Assembly: GCF_024679095.1 (NCBI RefSeq)
Contig: NC_066571.1
Span: 1,259,561 to 1,323,560 of the forward strand
DNA: 64,000 bases
DNA from: Eriocheir sinensis
Lineage: Eukaryota; Arthropoda; Malacostraca; Decapoda; Varunidae
Reading direction: 5' to 3'
Shown: positions 53,545 through 64,000 of the stretch, one piece after another
How positions within the stretch are numbered: the first letter of the stretch is position 1
Layout of the letters: each line of letters starts with the position of its first letter
Program-made: the position numbers and the translations under genes
The notes under the pieces: model-generated
What the model saw: only the letters and a program-made list of their open reading frames with translations
Database searches by the model: none
Told to the model about the DNA's origin: nothing

Positions 53545-53761
53545 CTGTAATGAGATGCAGCATATGATTCAATAATCATCTTGTTTACCATCAGAATGTT
53601 TTCCCCCAAGTCATACTTCTATTGGGTTTCTTATTGAGGAGGAGCTATGGATTCAACACACTTAATTATTCTTAAACTGTCACAGTATAAAAAATGTGCA
53701 AGGAACTTCAACTTAAAAATAATGAAGTGTTTCCAACCTGTCCTCTTCAGTACTACTAGAG

Positions 53762-54115
53762 GCAAAGGCTAAGCGGTTATCGTGTGAACCCAGCATCAAA
53801 GAGGACACGGGTTCGCATACAGTCCATTGCCACAGCCTTGGATTTTTCAGTGACCTCCAAGTGGCCTAAGATTACCCACATGCTGTCCTGAAGACAACCT
53901 ATCAACCTAGACTCTAGATTCTCTCTAAGAGCGAGAATCAAAGACAAGCTCTGGGGAGCAGCATGAGCCAAGCAAGATGACGCCACTATAAACACTTGCC
54001 AGTGCCATAAAGGGCTGGGGTTGACCATCAGGCCCCACCAAGAAAGCCTACCGGTGCCATAGGCAGAAACGTAAAAAATAAAAACAAATAAATAAATAAA
54101 ATAATAAAATAAACA
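53762..54115 (+). mobile_element. tRNA-headed SINE (family C)
   Basis: Degraded tRNA-like head (AAGGCTAAGCGGTTATCG, ACGGGTTCGCATAC), the shared body TACCCACATGCTGTCC, GCAGCATGAGCCAAGCAAG, and an A-rich AAATAAATAAA tail. It lies in the intron between two ABCF2 exons. Confidence 0.75.
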
Positions 54116-54246
54116 TAAATCTTACAACATCATCATCTACTTACCTACTATGATGACTGCTCATTTAGACTCCTTCATGAAGGGGTTTACAACAAGTTTA
54201 CTATCATTCCTTTCCATACCTTAATCCTTGCATGCTCCAAACTTAC

Positions 54247-54411
54247 CGGAGGAGGGACTTTTCCACAATCAGGGAAAAAGAAAGTGAGGCTCTTATCCCT
54301 GGATACTTTCTCGGTGAGTCCACCAGCAACCATCTTGGCCAAGGTCTTCTCCTTGGACTGAGCCTGGCGGGCAAGCTTGGCAGAGCCGTGACCAAACCGA
54401 GCTATGTAGTT
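54247..54411 (-). CDS. ABCF2: ABCF2, inter-domain linker exon
   Basis: 55 codons, phase 0 at both ends, acceptor CCTTTTCAG and donor CCG/GTAAGT. Encodes residues 230-284: [55 protein letters not shown]. This is the second half of the ABC-F linker between the two ATPase domains, a charged helical region that in ABC-F proteins reaches toward the ribosome. The exon was found by matching the family order; it has no long uninterrupted frame of its own. Confidence 0.97.
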
Positions 54412-54424
54412 CTGAAAAGGAGGT

Positions 54425-55517
54425 TCAGCTAGAGAGGATGTCCCTGCATTGCACTGTCATCATTTTACCCTTGTTTCTTCACATCAATCTTGATGTTGGA
54501 AGTGGAGTTTGTCTTGATACTATTTTCACAGGACACTAGTCAAAACAAGCACCTTCCAGTAGCACAATATAAAAAAAAAAAAAAAAAAAAGGAACCTGTA
54601 CAAGGATACAAGGAGTATGTATGAGGTAAATCAACCCACTTGTAACAGCATTTGGGGAACCAGTTAATCATCATCTGCAATACACAAGAATACACAAGAA
54701 TATATCATTTCTGTGTGATATAAAACTTTTTTCTTATTAATTTGACCCTTAAAACTGTTTTGCATCCTGCATGGTGAAGGTTCAGCTTGGGGTCCAGCTC
54801 TGGATCTTGGTATCCCCATAGTTTAAGAATCCCAATAACTTCAGAATGAATATACAGTAATCCCTTCCTTATCTGATCCACCATTATCCAAAGGGCAGTT
54901 ACCATTAATTTTAGTGCACTCCACCCTCATTTTCCTTGACTAATAGGGGGACTACCTGTCCAGGAATCAGAAATCGCTACAGTCCGGGGGTCACAGACCA
55001 TTCCCAGATGTTTACTACACTCAGACTGGCAATCACCAGCTAATATTCAGCACCTCCCCCCAGACTTTTACCACACTTTCTCCTGCACATACCTAAGCAT
55101 GCCCAAGAAATTAATTAAAACAAGTTATATGAAGACTTGCATTATGTGTCAACATAGGATGCAACTTTAGCGACAGTCACAATGTGATCAGTACTAACAG
55201 TACCGACTATACAGCATGTAACTGGTACCAATCTAAGAGGTACGGTTGTGTTGCCCCCAGACTTTGGTTTAGCTAACAATCTCTCTGATGAAGTCCATGA
55301 TTTTAACATAAGGATCCAAGTCCTCTGACCACTGACCCAGCATTCCCAACTCAAGTTTTCTCCTCCCCAACATTAATCTTCTCATTAATGCTTCCTGCCC
55401 CCAAGACCCATTCTGACCTGATCTCCCAATGAGCTCCACCCAGTTATTCTTGACTTCAATCACTAAGGTGCCAATTCAAAAATTGGTTATCCCAGGTTCA
55501 AGAAATATTAAGTTCAC
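54425..55517 (-). other. ABCF2: ABCF2 intron segment, mostly unassigned
   Basis: Contains a poly(A) run at 54571-54590 and a Tigger-like end, CAGTAATCCCTTCCTTATCT at 54855, whose partner was not found. Confidence 0.5.
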
Positions 55518-55679
55518 CTTCATGTGGGCAATCTGGTCCTGTTCCCACTGATATTGCTTCATCTGGTTCTCCAGCAACTCCAGGCGAGTCCTCACAAAGG
55601 CATCATAGTTGCCACCATAGTACTTCAGCTTCTTCTTGTCCATGTGAATCACGTTGGAACACACACCGTTGAGGAAGTC
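55518..55679 (-). CDS. ABCF2: ABCF2, exon after first ATPase domain
   Basis: 54 codons, phase 0 at both ends, acceptor TTCCTCATCAG and donor AAG/GTGAAC. Encodes residues 176-229: [54 protein letters not shown]. It completes the H-loop region begun with SHSQ in the previous exon and starts the ABC-F linker helix. The 'DFLN..C..IIH...kkL.YY.GNYD' pattern is characteristic of the family. Confidence 0.98.
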
Positions 55680-57375
55680 CTGATGAGGAAGCAAGGGAAG
55701 TGAATAAGGGAAACGGATTGCTGTGGGCTTCAGATTCAATATCCTGAAGGGAAAACAATTTTGTTCGTGACAGTGAAGGAAGCAGCTTACGGGAAAAAAG
55801 AGCCCACTAGCATAGCTCCTGTAAAAATAGAATAGATGGAATTTCCAAAAGAGAGGGTCAAATTTGGATAGAGGTGAGTTGTGTTGCTTGCCTCTTGAAA
55901 GAGTTCAAGCATAGGCAGTAGGAAACAGACAAAATGAAGGCTGTTTCAGAGCTTACCAACAAATGGGATGAAAGAATGAAGATGCTGGTTAACTCATGCC
56001 TAAAGGATTTGGATAGCATAGGGGTGAGCCAGAGTAGAATGTCAAGTGCAGTGGGGCCACAGGAAGGGTCACAGCAGGCAGTTAGCTAGTTCAATAAAGC
56101 AGTTACCATGAAAATATCAATATAAAATAGAAAGAGGCAACATTGCAATAGAATTTAAGAGATAGAAAATTGTCAGAAAGAGAGGGGGTGCTGATGAGAC
56201 AAGATGAGAGAGATCTGTTCAAGAGTTCTGCTTACATGTGTGGTGCAGAATAAAGACAGCCCAATGCAGGAATCTTGAATGTGGAAACTAATAAAACCAA
56301 TATTTTGATTAAAAAAAAATCATTCAGAAGAGCGTATTGTACACCTGTGTCCCCCATTATTCGTGGGGTTAGGGGACATGGACCCCATGAATATTGAATT
56401 CCTGTATATGTTTAGCACTCCCTCCATAAGAAGCCTCTGGCCATCTTTTGTGAGCTGCTTCTATCTTTGACAGCATTTGAACAAGCATGACTGAACCAGG
56501 GCTTTTTAGCATGGATTAGAGAAAGTGTGAGGAGTGCAACCCTCCATCCCAAAGACAATCAACTCCATAATGCACTAGGCACACACTGAGGGGTTTCTGG
56601 ACTGGAAACAATAAGCAGTCCAGGGAAGATCAGTGAAATACAACTTCAGGTGTTCCCACTGAGCTGAAGCATAATACAGAAAGAACAGCTTCCCTGTATG
56701 TCTTGAGGCCGTATTTGACCAAAAGGACAGATTACAAAAATAAGGTTGTGATGAGAAGGGCCCAACAGAGTAAAATATAACAGATTAAGCTTAAATATTA
56801 GAAATTAGGAAGAGGTCTAGCACTGATGTGTCTCCAAGGCGGACAGATATGTGAAAGGTGCTGCACCAGCTGCTCTAAATCATTAAGGCGAGCAACAAAG
56901 ACATAGGCAAGAATTGGTTCACCAATAGTGGTAGATGAATGGAATAGGCTTGGCAGCCATGTTGTGGGTTCCAATACCATAGATACATTCAAGAAGAGAT
57001 TAGATAAAGCTATGGATAGTGAGGTAAGGTGGGGTTGAGAGTACAGGAGCTGCCTTGTATAGGCCAACCGGCCTCTTGCAGACTACTTATGTTCTTATGT
57101 TTCTTAAAGTTGTAGGGATGAAAGCCAAAGCTGGTGGTAAACATTGAAATCTCCTAAGATTGAGATTTAAGTAATGGGAGAGCAAGCCAAGATGTGATCC
57201 ACTTTGGAATTCAATTAGTCAAAGAATTTTCTTTAGTTTGCAAAATTAGATGAGATAAACAGCACAAATGTATTTAGTAACACTGTGAGGCCGTGTCTAG
57301 CAATAACAAGAAACTGAAAAAACATCACTAGTTCTGAAACCACTACTTTGGAGGCAAACTTTAAATAGTAAATAA
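55680..57375. other. ABCF2: ABCF2 intron sequence, largely unassigned
   Basis: 56347-56390 has CCCCCATTATTCGTGGGG, a Tigger-like subterminal string. A LINE fragment is at 56889-57103. The rest is unassigned. Confidence 0.4.
56889..57103 (+). mobile_element. LINE 3' end fragment
   Basis: Nearly identical to the end of 22367-22780 (GACATAGGCAAGAA, TTCAAGAAGAGATTAGATAA, GGCCAACCGGCCTCTTGCAG). Confidence 0.8.
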
Positions 57376-57379
57376 TTAA

Positions 57380-58009
57380 CTCTTTCGTTGCTAAACGCTA
57401 GCAGTGAGCACTAGTGTAACCTGCCAACGGTGCTAAACGCTCGCTGCAAGCTCCAGTCGTACTCAAATTTTCCGCATATGAGTGTTCCAACACTATTTCT
57501 CACCCCATAGCATTTCCAATTCAGTGGGTTTTCCACGAAATTTGGTGGAAAATCATATCAGCCTAGCTCAGAAAAGAGCGGAAAATCTAAGGACGAGCAA
57601 CTGGTGGATGTTGTTGACCAATATGCGCGATATTTTTGCATAGCTTCACCTATCACATGACTGATATTTTGACCAAATAGTTGTAAATTTTGCAGTTGGC
57701 AATACTGCCCTGCCAGCACCCCATCATCAAGAGATCTACTCAGTAGTTGCATTACGGCTGACCATCGCGCACGCATAAATGTGCGTCTTCACAGGCAACA
57801 CCACCTGAACATGCCTGTATGTTCGCAGGAGAGGCTTACATAACCGAATCTTATAGATCTTGGCCTCCTCTTTCCAATGCTGTTTTTTTTTGTAGCTGTG
57901 ATGAATAGTTTTTGAGATACAGCGGTTAAAAGAGATCCCCTACTGCCACTGGGGTGCCCGAGCGTGCCTGGGGGGATAGTCTTGTTGCGAGTGCTTAGCA
58001 ATGATAGGG
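57380..58009 (+). mobile_element. piggyBac-type MITE (family E), copy 4
   Basis: TTAA at 57376-57379 and 58010-58013. Ends CTCTTTCGTTGCTAAACGCT and, on the minus strand, CCCTATCATTGCTAAGCACT. Confidence 0.83.
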
Positions 58010-58066
58010 TTAAAAGATTAACTTTTCTGGAGTTGACTTTTTTTGCTCAATTTTACCTGCTTTTAA

Positions 58067-58610
58067 CCCTTTCCTTGCGCGCAGGACGGGATGCGACTAT
58101 CCCCCATGGGGGGTCTCTTTTAACCTCTGTATCTCAAAAACTATTCATCACAGCTAAAAACCAAAAACACCATTGGAAAGAGGAGGTCCAGATCTATAGG
58201 AGTCGGTCATGTATGCCTCTCTACTTAACATATGCTACACGCTAGGGAGTGTTGAATGTTAACACTTACGCCGACATCTCTCCTTCAGATTCTGGCAAGG
58301 GAGTATTGCCAACTGTAATATTTACAACTATTTGGTCAAAGAATCAGTCAGGTGATAGGTGAAGCTATGCAAAAATGCCGCTATATTGGGCAAGAACATC
58401 CACCAGTTACTCGTCCGTAGATTTGCGGTACTGGGCTGATATGATTTTCCACCAAATTTAGTGAAGAATCCACTCAATTGACAATCCTGTGTTGTGAGAA
58501 ATAGTGTTGGAACACTTAAACTCATTGAGGGTGGAGCTCATTTCAGCGGCAGCTGCTGCATCTCAGCACGTCACGCAACGCGCTGCAACTACGGCTTAGC
58601 AATGAAAGGG
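58067..58610 (-). mobile_element. piggyBac-type MITE (family E), copy 5, inverted
   Basis: TTAA at 58063-58066 and 58611-58614. Same family as the copy ending 57 bases earlier, in opposite orientation, forming a close inverted pair. Confidence 0.83.
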
Positions 58611-58614
58611 TTAA

Positions 58615-60126
58615 CAATTAAACTTACTTTTATATATAAACATAACTATTATTATGGAAAGGTTGAAAATTTGCCATTAAATCTTGCTGAGAGCTCGCAC
58701 CACTACCACCTGCACAGGCTGCACCTGGGAGGCTGCACAGCCTCCCTCAGCAACTCACTCTTCTTGCTTTGCAGCAGTTCATGATCATTAAACCCAGTTA
58801 ACTCCTTAGGGTTAACAGGGGCAATGTCACACACCTCCATTCAGTTGATTCATGGGTGGGAGGACGAGCCTAACGCAACAGTGGATCACCTGATCGTAAC
58901 CAATATTGCGTCCCACATATCTCCCTCACAATATTCCCTCAGCAGCTTTTAAAGGCAACTCTTTACTCGAACTAGCAATTCTAGTTGAGCAAAACATTCC
59001 AAGAAGGTAAGATGATGCTGAAGAGGTGACACTGGATGTACTCATTACTACATCATCTGCTTTGTTTAAAACTGACTCACCCCCAAAACGATGACTTGGG
59101 GGAGCATTTGGCTAACACCGCTATCTTGGCAAAACTTGACAGCTCCTTTGTGTAACACTGCACTGCATGGTTATAGGGTTAACTGAACGCAGGGTGCAGG
59201 TGCCAACCCTTCCTGTCCAACTGCCCATGCAATAACTTCTTGGGCCTTCTTGACACAACTTGCCCACTCATTCCTCCAGCCAATCGAAATATTTTCACTA
59301 GTTCCATGGCTTTCTTAGTTACAAAACTTGGGATTGTTTCTTTCCTATCACTTGACTTGAAATTGCTGGTTAGAAAAACACTAGTCACAGGGCCCCACTC
59401 TAGAATGAATAAGTTTTAGCCAAATGGTGGAAAATTCTGGGAAATCAAGATCGTGGACATGAGAGCAAGTGATATTATTGTGTAGGTAGATTCAACATCC
59501 AGCTTTGAATTAAAATTTAGGATATAATATAAGGGAACAAAATAGATTACTGTCAGTAGCCAGAGCAACCTGAGTTTCAGTGGTGGTTTATAGGAGAAAT
59601 AAATACTTGCATGAAGACAGAATCTTGGCAAGCAATTTATGAAGCAGTTTATGAAGAAAAAGTTGAAGGAACCATCAACTATCTGTTCAGGTCGTTACCA
59701 AAACTGAGGTCTGACCCAAGGACGTTTCTGGTCCCCTCCTAAGATGGGGACTCCAAGGCAAGTTTCATATTCCTGGCTTTGAAATTCTGATTAACTGAGG
59801 AAATGGTGTGTGTTGTGTGTATGAAGTTTAGTGCAGAGAGTAAGAGAATTTGTCCTTTGAGAGCACTCTTAACTTTACTCTTTGGTGTAGACACAATATA
59901 GGAAACATAGTGTGGACCCCAAGTCTTTGATAGGTTTGCAGCACCCCCTCGTCTCTCATACATACCTCAAAGAAAGTTGCTTATGCCTGTTTGGCAGGTG
60001 TCTACCTTCCTACTCCCAGTGTTTTCTTAACACAAAATTGCTATGATACAATGACAGTAATTCTTTATTGGTTATGAAAGAGTTGGTAACTATAAATGTA
60101 ATGCTCTCCCTCTCTCTCTCTCTCAC
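58615..60126. other. ABCF2: ABCF2 intron sequence, largely unassigned
   Basis: 58795-59176 is bounded by TTAA with CTCCTTAGGG and CCCTATAACC edges and may be another decayed piggyBac-type element. The remainder shows nothing; a (CT)n of 12 bases precedes the exon donor at 60126. Confidence 0.35.
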
Positions 60127-60431
60127 CTGGGAGTGGGAGATGATGACAAGAATACGCCTGTACTTGGCCAGCTCCCCTTCCAGCCACACACAAGCATCTA
60201 AATCCAAGTGATTTGTTGGCTCATCAAGCAGCAGCAGGTGGGGCTTCACAAAGAGAGCTCGGGCCAGGGCAATCCTCATTCGCCAGCCACCGGAAAAGTC
60301 TCTGCACTTCTTCTCCATCATGGAATGGGTGAAGCCAAGACCATGGAGAATGAAAGCGGCTTTGGCTTCAGCTGTGTCAGCTCCCAGATCCTCCAGACGC
60401 TCATAAATATCCATCAGTTGTTCCTGCGCCT
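60127..60431 (-). CDS. ABCF2: ABCF2, exon with first ABC signature and Walker B
   Basis: 305 bases. It begins with two bases that complete a Glu codon opened in the previous exon (acceptor ATTTCCACAG) and ends in phase 0 (CAG/GTGAGA). Encodes residues 75-175: [36 protein letters not shown], signature FSGGW (119-123), Walker B LLLLDEP (139-145) with TNHLD, and SHSQ with the H-loop His at 173. The [15 protein letters not shown] run and duplicated DEPTNHLD loop are hallmarks of ABC-F proteins. Confidence 0.98.
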
Positions 60432-60796
60432 CTGTGGAAATTTGGGATCAGTTATTAGCATAGAGTTTGGGTGAAAAGAAATAAAAAAATGTTACTGTAC
60501 TCTCTTTCATCCCCTCTGCCCACTTACAAGCATAGATGTGGGATTAGGTGATAATCCAGTCTGATATTGTTAGCTACTTGGAATAACCATCCAAACTATT
60601 TCTTCAATAACATATTTGAAAGTTTATTTATACAAAACTATCACACCCTATATAAATCCCAAACGTGCCGATTTGCATCACTAATATACCATACAAACAC
60701 ACGATAGACAAGCTTGTATCAAACAGTCCAGTCAGATTATAGGTTATGCCTATGGATAATGCAACATTTGGCATCCAAGACGCTAGATAAAAATTA

Positions 60797-61030
60797 GCGT
60801 GCCTAGCCGTGGTCGAATCCCTGCCCCAGCAATCTGCATGCAGCTCACCCAGCTGTTCATCCTTCCCTTCAGGATGGTCGATAAATGGATACATGGGAAA
60901 ACCTGGGGAAGGTAAGCTGTGGTAACCTGGATATCATGCTGGTCTTGGGTCCCGATGTAATGGGTTCCTACCCACCACAGGCTCGAGGGCAGAGATGAGC
61001 ACGAGGTCATGTGCAGCTATAGGGTATACT
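60797..61030 (+). mobile_element. SINE (family B), 5'-truncated
   Basis: Shares CTGTTCATCC, GGTCGATAAATGG, CTGGGGAAGGTAAGCTGTGG and CACCACAGGC with the minus-strand copy at 48248-47960, but the tRNA-like head is mostly missing. Confidence 0.65.
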
Positions 61031-61280
61031 CCCAACTTTACCTTACTTTGAGAAAGTCTTAAACACCAGTAAATATGGTACATATTGATATAAGAAGAAG
61101 AAGAAGATATATTACTATTATAATAATAAAAGATGTAGTGGTAGTAGCACTGTTACTATTTTTATCATTATCAATTTTTTATTAACTTAATGTAATTTTA
61201 ATGTGCACTATTTTTCTTTACGGAAGGCACCAAAATCGACTAAAAGAAGATATTCACCATTTCTGTCTACATATTATTAA

Positions 61281-61942
61281 TCCCTAATGGACAGGTGATG
61301 TACTGGAACGTCATGACCGCGGTGGGCTAGGCGTTCGGGAGACGTACTGGTACATCATGGAGATTTCGGAGTGATTTTGAGCTCTTGGGCAATCTGTGAT
61401 TGTCTAGGTCTATAGTAATACACCAAATGGGAGTATATTCCACCTGACATGTGGTGTCTATACAGAAATACTGAGTCTGCCTCATTTGGAAGTTTGCATC
61501 ATAGTGTAAAGAGATGAAGCTTTTTTTTTTACTTTTATTACATTTTTACTTTAGCGACATGTTATTACTGTCAGCATAATCAGTAGTAGTAATCATAATT
61601 GTCAGGATAAAATAATCTACGACAATCAGTGTATTGAATATGGCTGATGTGGAGCCAAAGACAAGACTGCGCGCAGGTAACGGAACACGGGTCGCCTCGG
61701 TCAACTGCGCAGAGAGCAAAAAATACTTTATTTCATCACATCACTGTGACGAAACAATGACACCTAGGAAACCAGTTGTTCCTGCACAATGCAGGAGAAG
61801 GATTGAAGTAAACTATGACCTTTTCTATTTATTTTTGTACCTTCAGTGGTTTTCATGTAATTTGTAGTGGGAAACGTGATTTTCAGCAAAAAGGCCCAGA
61901 CGGTGTGAACGGCTTGTGTCAAACCCGTCCAGAATGTAGGGA
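61281..61942. mobile_element. TTAA-flanked piggyBac-like element
   Basis: TTAA at 61277-61280 and 61943-61946. Ends TCCCTAATGGACAGG and, on the minus strand, TCCCTACATTCTGGACGGG. No transposase recognised in the plus-strand frame at 61634. Confidence 0.5.
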
Positions 61943-62079
61943 TTAATCCTGACAACTGCTTCCTATCTGTATCATATTATCCACAAAATCAGATCATCAG
62001 TATGACAGCAGGTTGCCAGAGCATGATAATGCAGACTTCAGACTTCTGCATCACATCTACAGTTGATCCGTAGACTTTC

Positions 62080-62620
62080 TCAGTGTCCAAGTGAAGACCC
62101 CATCAAGGCTTTCCTCCCATCCTGTTTTTCTAAAAAATTCTTCAGTTTTTGTACTCCCCCTTTTATGTCCCTCAATATATCTTTTCTCACAAAATGTGCT
62201 TTTTCCATCAGGTCAATTTCAATAGTGAAAACCTGTTGAAAACAGTTGTTCATAAACTCAGCTTTTTCCTTTGCCTCCTCATACAGATATCCTTCAATTC
62301 TCAATTTAATGATTCCTGCTTTGTTTCATTTCACTATTGACATAGCTATAGAAATGTTTGGGTTCCTTGCATTTCTCCATGACATTTCTCTCAAAGTTGA
62401 TTTCTTCCTCTCTATGGATAAGTACATAGTCATTTCTTGCTAGCCAACAGTTCTCCCTTGTTCTGGTGTGTCTCCTCCATTTACTCCATGCAACATCTCT
62501 TTTACCCTTAGCTACATCACACCTTTCATCAGCCCAATCATTTTCCAGGTTTCTTTTCTGGCCATCTTTGACACACTGTTTTCCACTCCATCTTTGTACA
62601 TTTTTAAGAAACACTCCCAT
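62080..62620 (-). mobile_element. LINE fragment, region before reverse transcriptase
   Basis: Minus-strand frames read VAWSKWRRHTRTRENCWLAR, NDYVLIHREEEINFERNVME, KCKEPKHFYSYVNSEMK, then EKAEFMNNCFQQVFTIE and LEKQDGRKA. This is the conserved linker between endonuclease and reverse transcriptase of the LINE family seen elsewhere in the window. A frameshift lies at about 62304 and another after RKA. Confidence 0.75.
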
Positions 62621-62962
62621 CTTCTGTGTACATTACTTGTCTCATCAATATACTCCAGTTTGCTTGCTCATTGAATTTCTTTAGATTAAATTAGCTTTCC
62701 TGTGGTTGAATCTTTCTCAAATTTTAAGTTCAGAACTCAAATGTGCTTTTCTAAGGCTAAATTTGGGAGAAGAAAAGAGTCTTGAATGCTAGCAAATAAA
62801 GTATATGCCCCCTTACATGAAAATTTACTATGATGCTACCCCATAATAAGCTTTGCCCTCACAAGTGCTCCCCTATTATAACCCTACTTTAGCCCACAAA
62901 TGAATGCTGTACACAAGGAAAAGAATAAAATAAAAAGAATAAAGGGATGATAATCAGCTCAC

Positions 62963-63180
62963 CATCACCCTCGCTGGCCGCCAACTCCTCGGCCAGAGCC
63001 TCCAGGCGGATCCTCTCTTCATCCACCTCCATGACGCACTGGAGGGCAGTCTTATCCGAGGCTGGCATTTCTCTCACCAGGTGGAAGATATCTATATGGC
63101 TCTGGATAGGAACCTCTCTGTTGGCTAAGGTGGCAAGCAGAGTAGATTTGCCACACCCGTTAGTACCAATCAGGCCATAC
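62963..63180 (-). CDS. ABCF2: ABCF2, exon with first Walker A
   Basis: 218 bases; the first base completes an Arg codon opened in an exon outside the window (acceptor TTGATTTTCAG, here TGATTTTCAG/G), and the last base opens a Glu codon (donor GATG/GTGAGC). Encodes [20 protein letters not shown] with Walker [10 protein letters not shown] (residues 6-14), then [20 protein letters not shown] and [20 protein letters not shown]. Human ABCF2 has about 108 residues before this point; they are not in the window. Together the exons give an ABC-F ATPase without membrane segments, expected in the cytosol; the yeast counterpart Arb1 acts in ribosome biogenesis. Confidence 0.97.
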
Positions 63181-63436
63181 CTGAAAATCAATTAGTATGG
63201 TTAGAAGAGAGAAGTGGTATAGGGTTATACAAAGTGACCTCAAGGATATAAGAAAAACAAAGTGCCATATAATGGATCCCTGCTATCTGCAAGTACATGT
63301 CCCAGTAAACCTTGTAAATTGCAAAAAATTGCAAATATCTCCTATGTGTGATCACAGGGCTAAAATATTTAAGTAAAATTACAAAATCAATGCGTGTTTT
63401 ATTTAGCCCCAATAGCACAGACTTTTTAAAATAGCT
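63181..63436 (-). other. ABCF2: ABCF2 upstream intron, unassigned part
   Basis: No exon seen between 63181 and the right edge. 63270-63350 contains TGCAAGTACATG and AAATTGCAAAAAATTGC, possibly a decayed Tigger-type element. Confidence 0.4.
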
Positions 63437-63775
63437 TTCAGCAGGGTTGGCCGAGTGGTTAGTGTGTGGGCTTGGTGAGCCCAAGTACCTAGCGTGGACT
63501 AGCTTTGAGTCCCACCAATACACTTTTTTCAAGTCATCAGTAAGTGGCGGAAGATTACCCACATGCTGTCTGGATCCTCAATCAACCCTAACTTCAGCGA
63601 CTTCGGTCAAGAGAAGCACTGGAGGGCAGCATGGGCCAAGCAAGACATACATCATGGCAGCCGCTATAAATGAAATTAACATGCGCCACAAAGGGGCTGG
63701 GGCCATCCATAAGACCCCTCAAGAAAGCCTACCAGCACTACAGGCAGCACAAAGAAAAAAAGAAAAAGAAAAATA
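63437..63775 (+). mobile_element. tRNA-headed SINE (family C)
   Basis: Head GGTTGGCCGAGTGGTTAG (tRNA-Leu/Ser-like A box), GCTTTGAGTCCCACC, the shared body GATTACCCACATGCTGTC, and an A-rich tail with AAAGAAAAAG. It has no long target duplication that I could confirm. Confidence 0.78.
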
Positions 63776-63785
63776 GAAACATTAT

Positions 63786-64000
63786 TGGCGATAACACTGA
63801 TCCCTGTGGCACTCCAGTTGTGAACTTTCTCCAATCTGATTTTTCATCTTTAAACATGGTTCTCATTTCCCTGTTTGCCAGGTAAGTTTTCATCCATTCT
63901 GTCATTTTTCTTCCTAATCCTCCTCTATGTTCTAGCTTCCACAGCAATCTTTTTCATGTAACTTTATCAAATGACATTTTTAAGTCCAAAAATATGCAGT
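63786..64000 (-). pseudogene. LINE reverse-transcriptase fragment, with stop
   Basis: The minus strand from the right edge reads FLDLKMSFDKVT, a TGA, then KRLLWKLEHRGGLG, MKTYLANREMRTMF and TTGVPQGSVLSPIMF. These are the 'DlkkAFDkV.h..Ll.KLe..G' block with the first catalytic Asp and the 'GVPQGSVLSPilF' block of a non-LTR reverse transcriptase. The in-frame TGA and an A/T-run after PIMF show it is dead. It continues beyond the window and lies upstream (in transcription terms) of the readable ABCF2 exons. Confidence 0.75.

Larger units (their letters stand above)
60432..62962 (-). other. ABCF2: ABCF2 intron, 2.5 kb
   Basis: Holds a SINE-B body, a TTAA-flanked element and a LINE fragment, listed separately. 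A trinucleotide-rich patch (AAG, ATA runs) is at 61080-61180. 62621-62960 is unassigned. Confidence 0.9.

Overview
The window looks like a piece of a large, repeat-swollen arthropod genome, most likely a decapod crustacean. That call is an inference. It rests on hundreds of bases of (TA)n and (CT)n microsatellite, several tRNA-headed SINE families, abundant non-LTR retrotransposon debris, a Penelope-like element, and a eukaryotic gene with GT-AG introns. There is no bacterial-style gene organisation, no CRISPR array and no operon.

One gene can be identified with confidence: ABCF2, on the minus strand, occupying 63180 down to 41356. Seven coding exons are readable (63180-62963, 60431-60127, 55679-55518, 54411-54247, 53544-53242, 41883-41635, 41484-41356). 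They join in phase into 509 whole codons plus one split codon, followed by a stop. Both ATP-binding cassettes are intact, with no frameshift. Roughly the first 108 residues of the family are missing and must lie beyond the right edge. The introns are 81 bp to over 11 kb long and packed with mobile elements.

The left part (1-41000) has no recognisable complete gene. At 3.3-10.2 kb a chain of TA-target Tigger/pogo-type elements and a Penelope block is separated almost only by (TA)n arrays. At 10.2-17.0 kb lies a 103-105 bp satellite in both orientations, interrupted by SINEs, a hAT MITE with an exact 8-bp target duplication, and piggyBac-type MITEs. At 17-30 kb are microsatellites, minisatellites, LINE tails and a foldback, plus one isolated exon-like segment for a membrane segment (26785-26708, minus). 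At 30.7-32.0 kb is a large foldback. At 33.7-37.8 kb two long Tigger-type elements sit back to back, one carrying a palindromic Harbinger MITE. At 38.9-39.7 kb is a piggyBac MITE.

The right part (41.4-64 kb) is ABCF2 with insertions in its introns. The clearest nesting is a LINE at 42.0-45.3 kb interrupted by a piggyBac copy whose removal at TTAA restores the LINE reading frame. Five close copies of one piggyBac-type MITE family, one of them 5'-truncated, lie at 38.9-58.6 kb, with a sixth at 15.8 kb.

I did not find a convincing undescribed functional system. The most interesting material concerns how transposons and microsatellites are coupled here, and two long inverted-repeat regions that could fold into hairpin RNA if transcribed. 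Element boundaries were read by eye from terminal repeats and target duplications; family names of degenerate elements are inferences.
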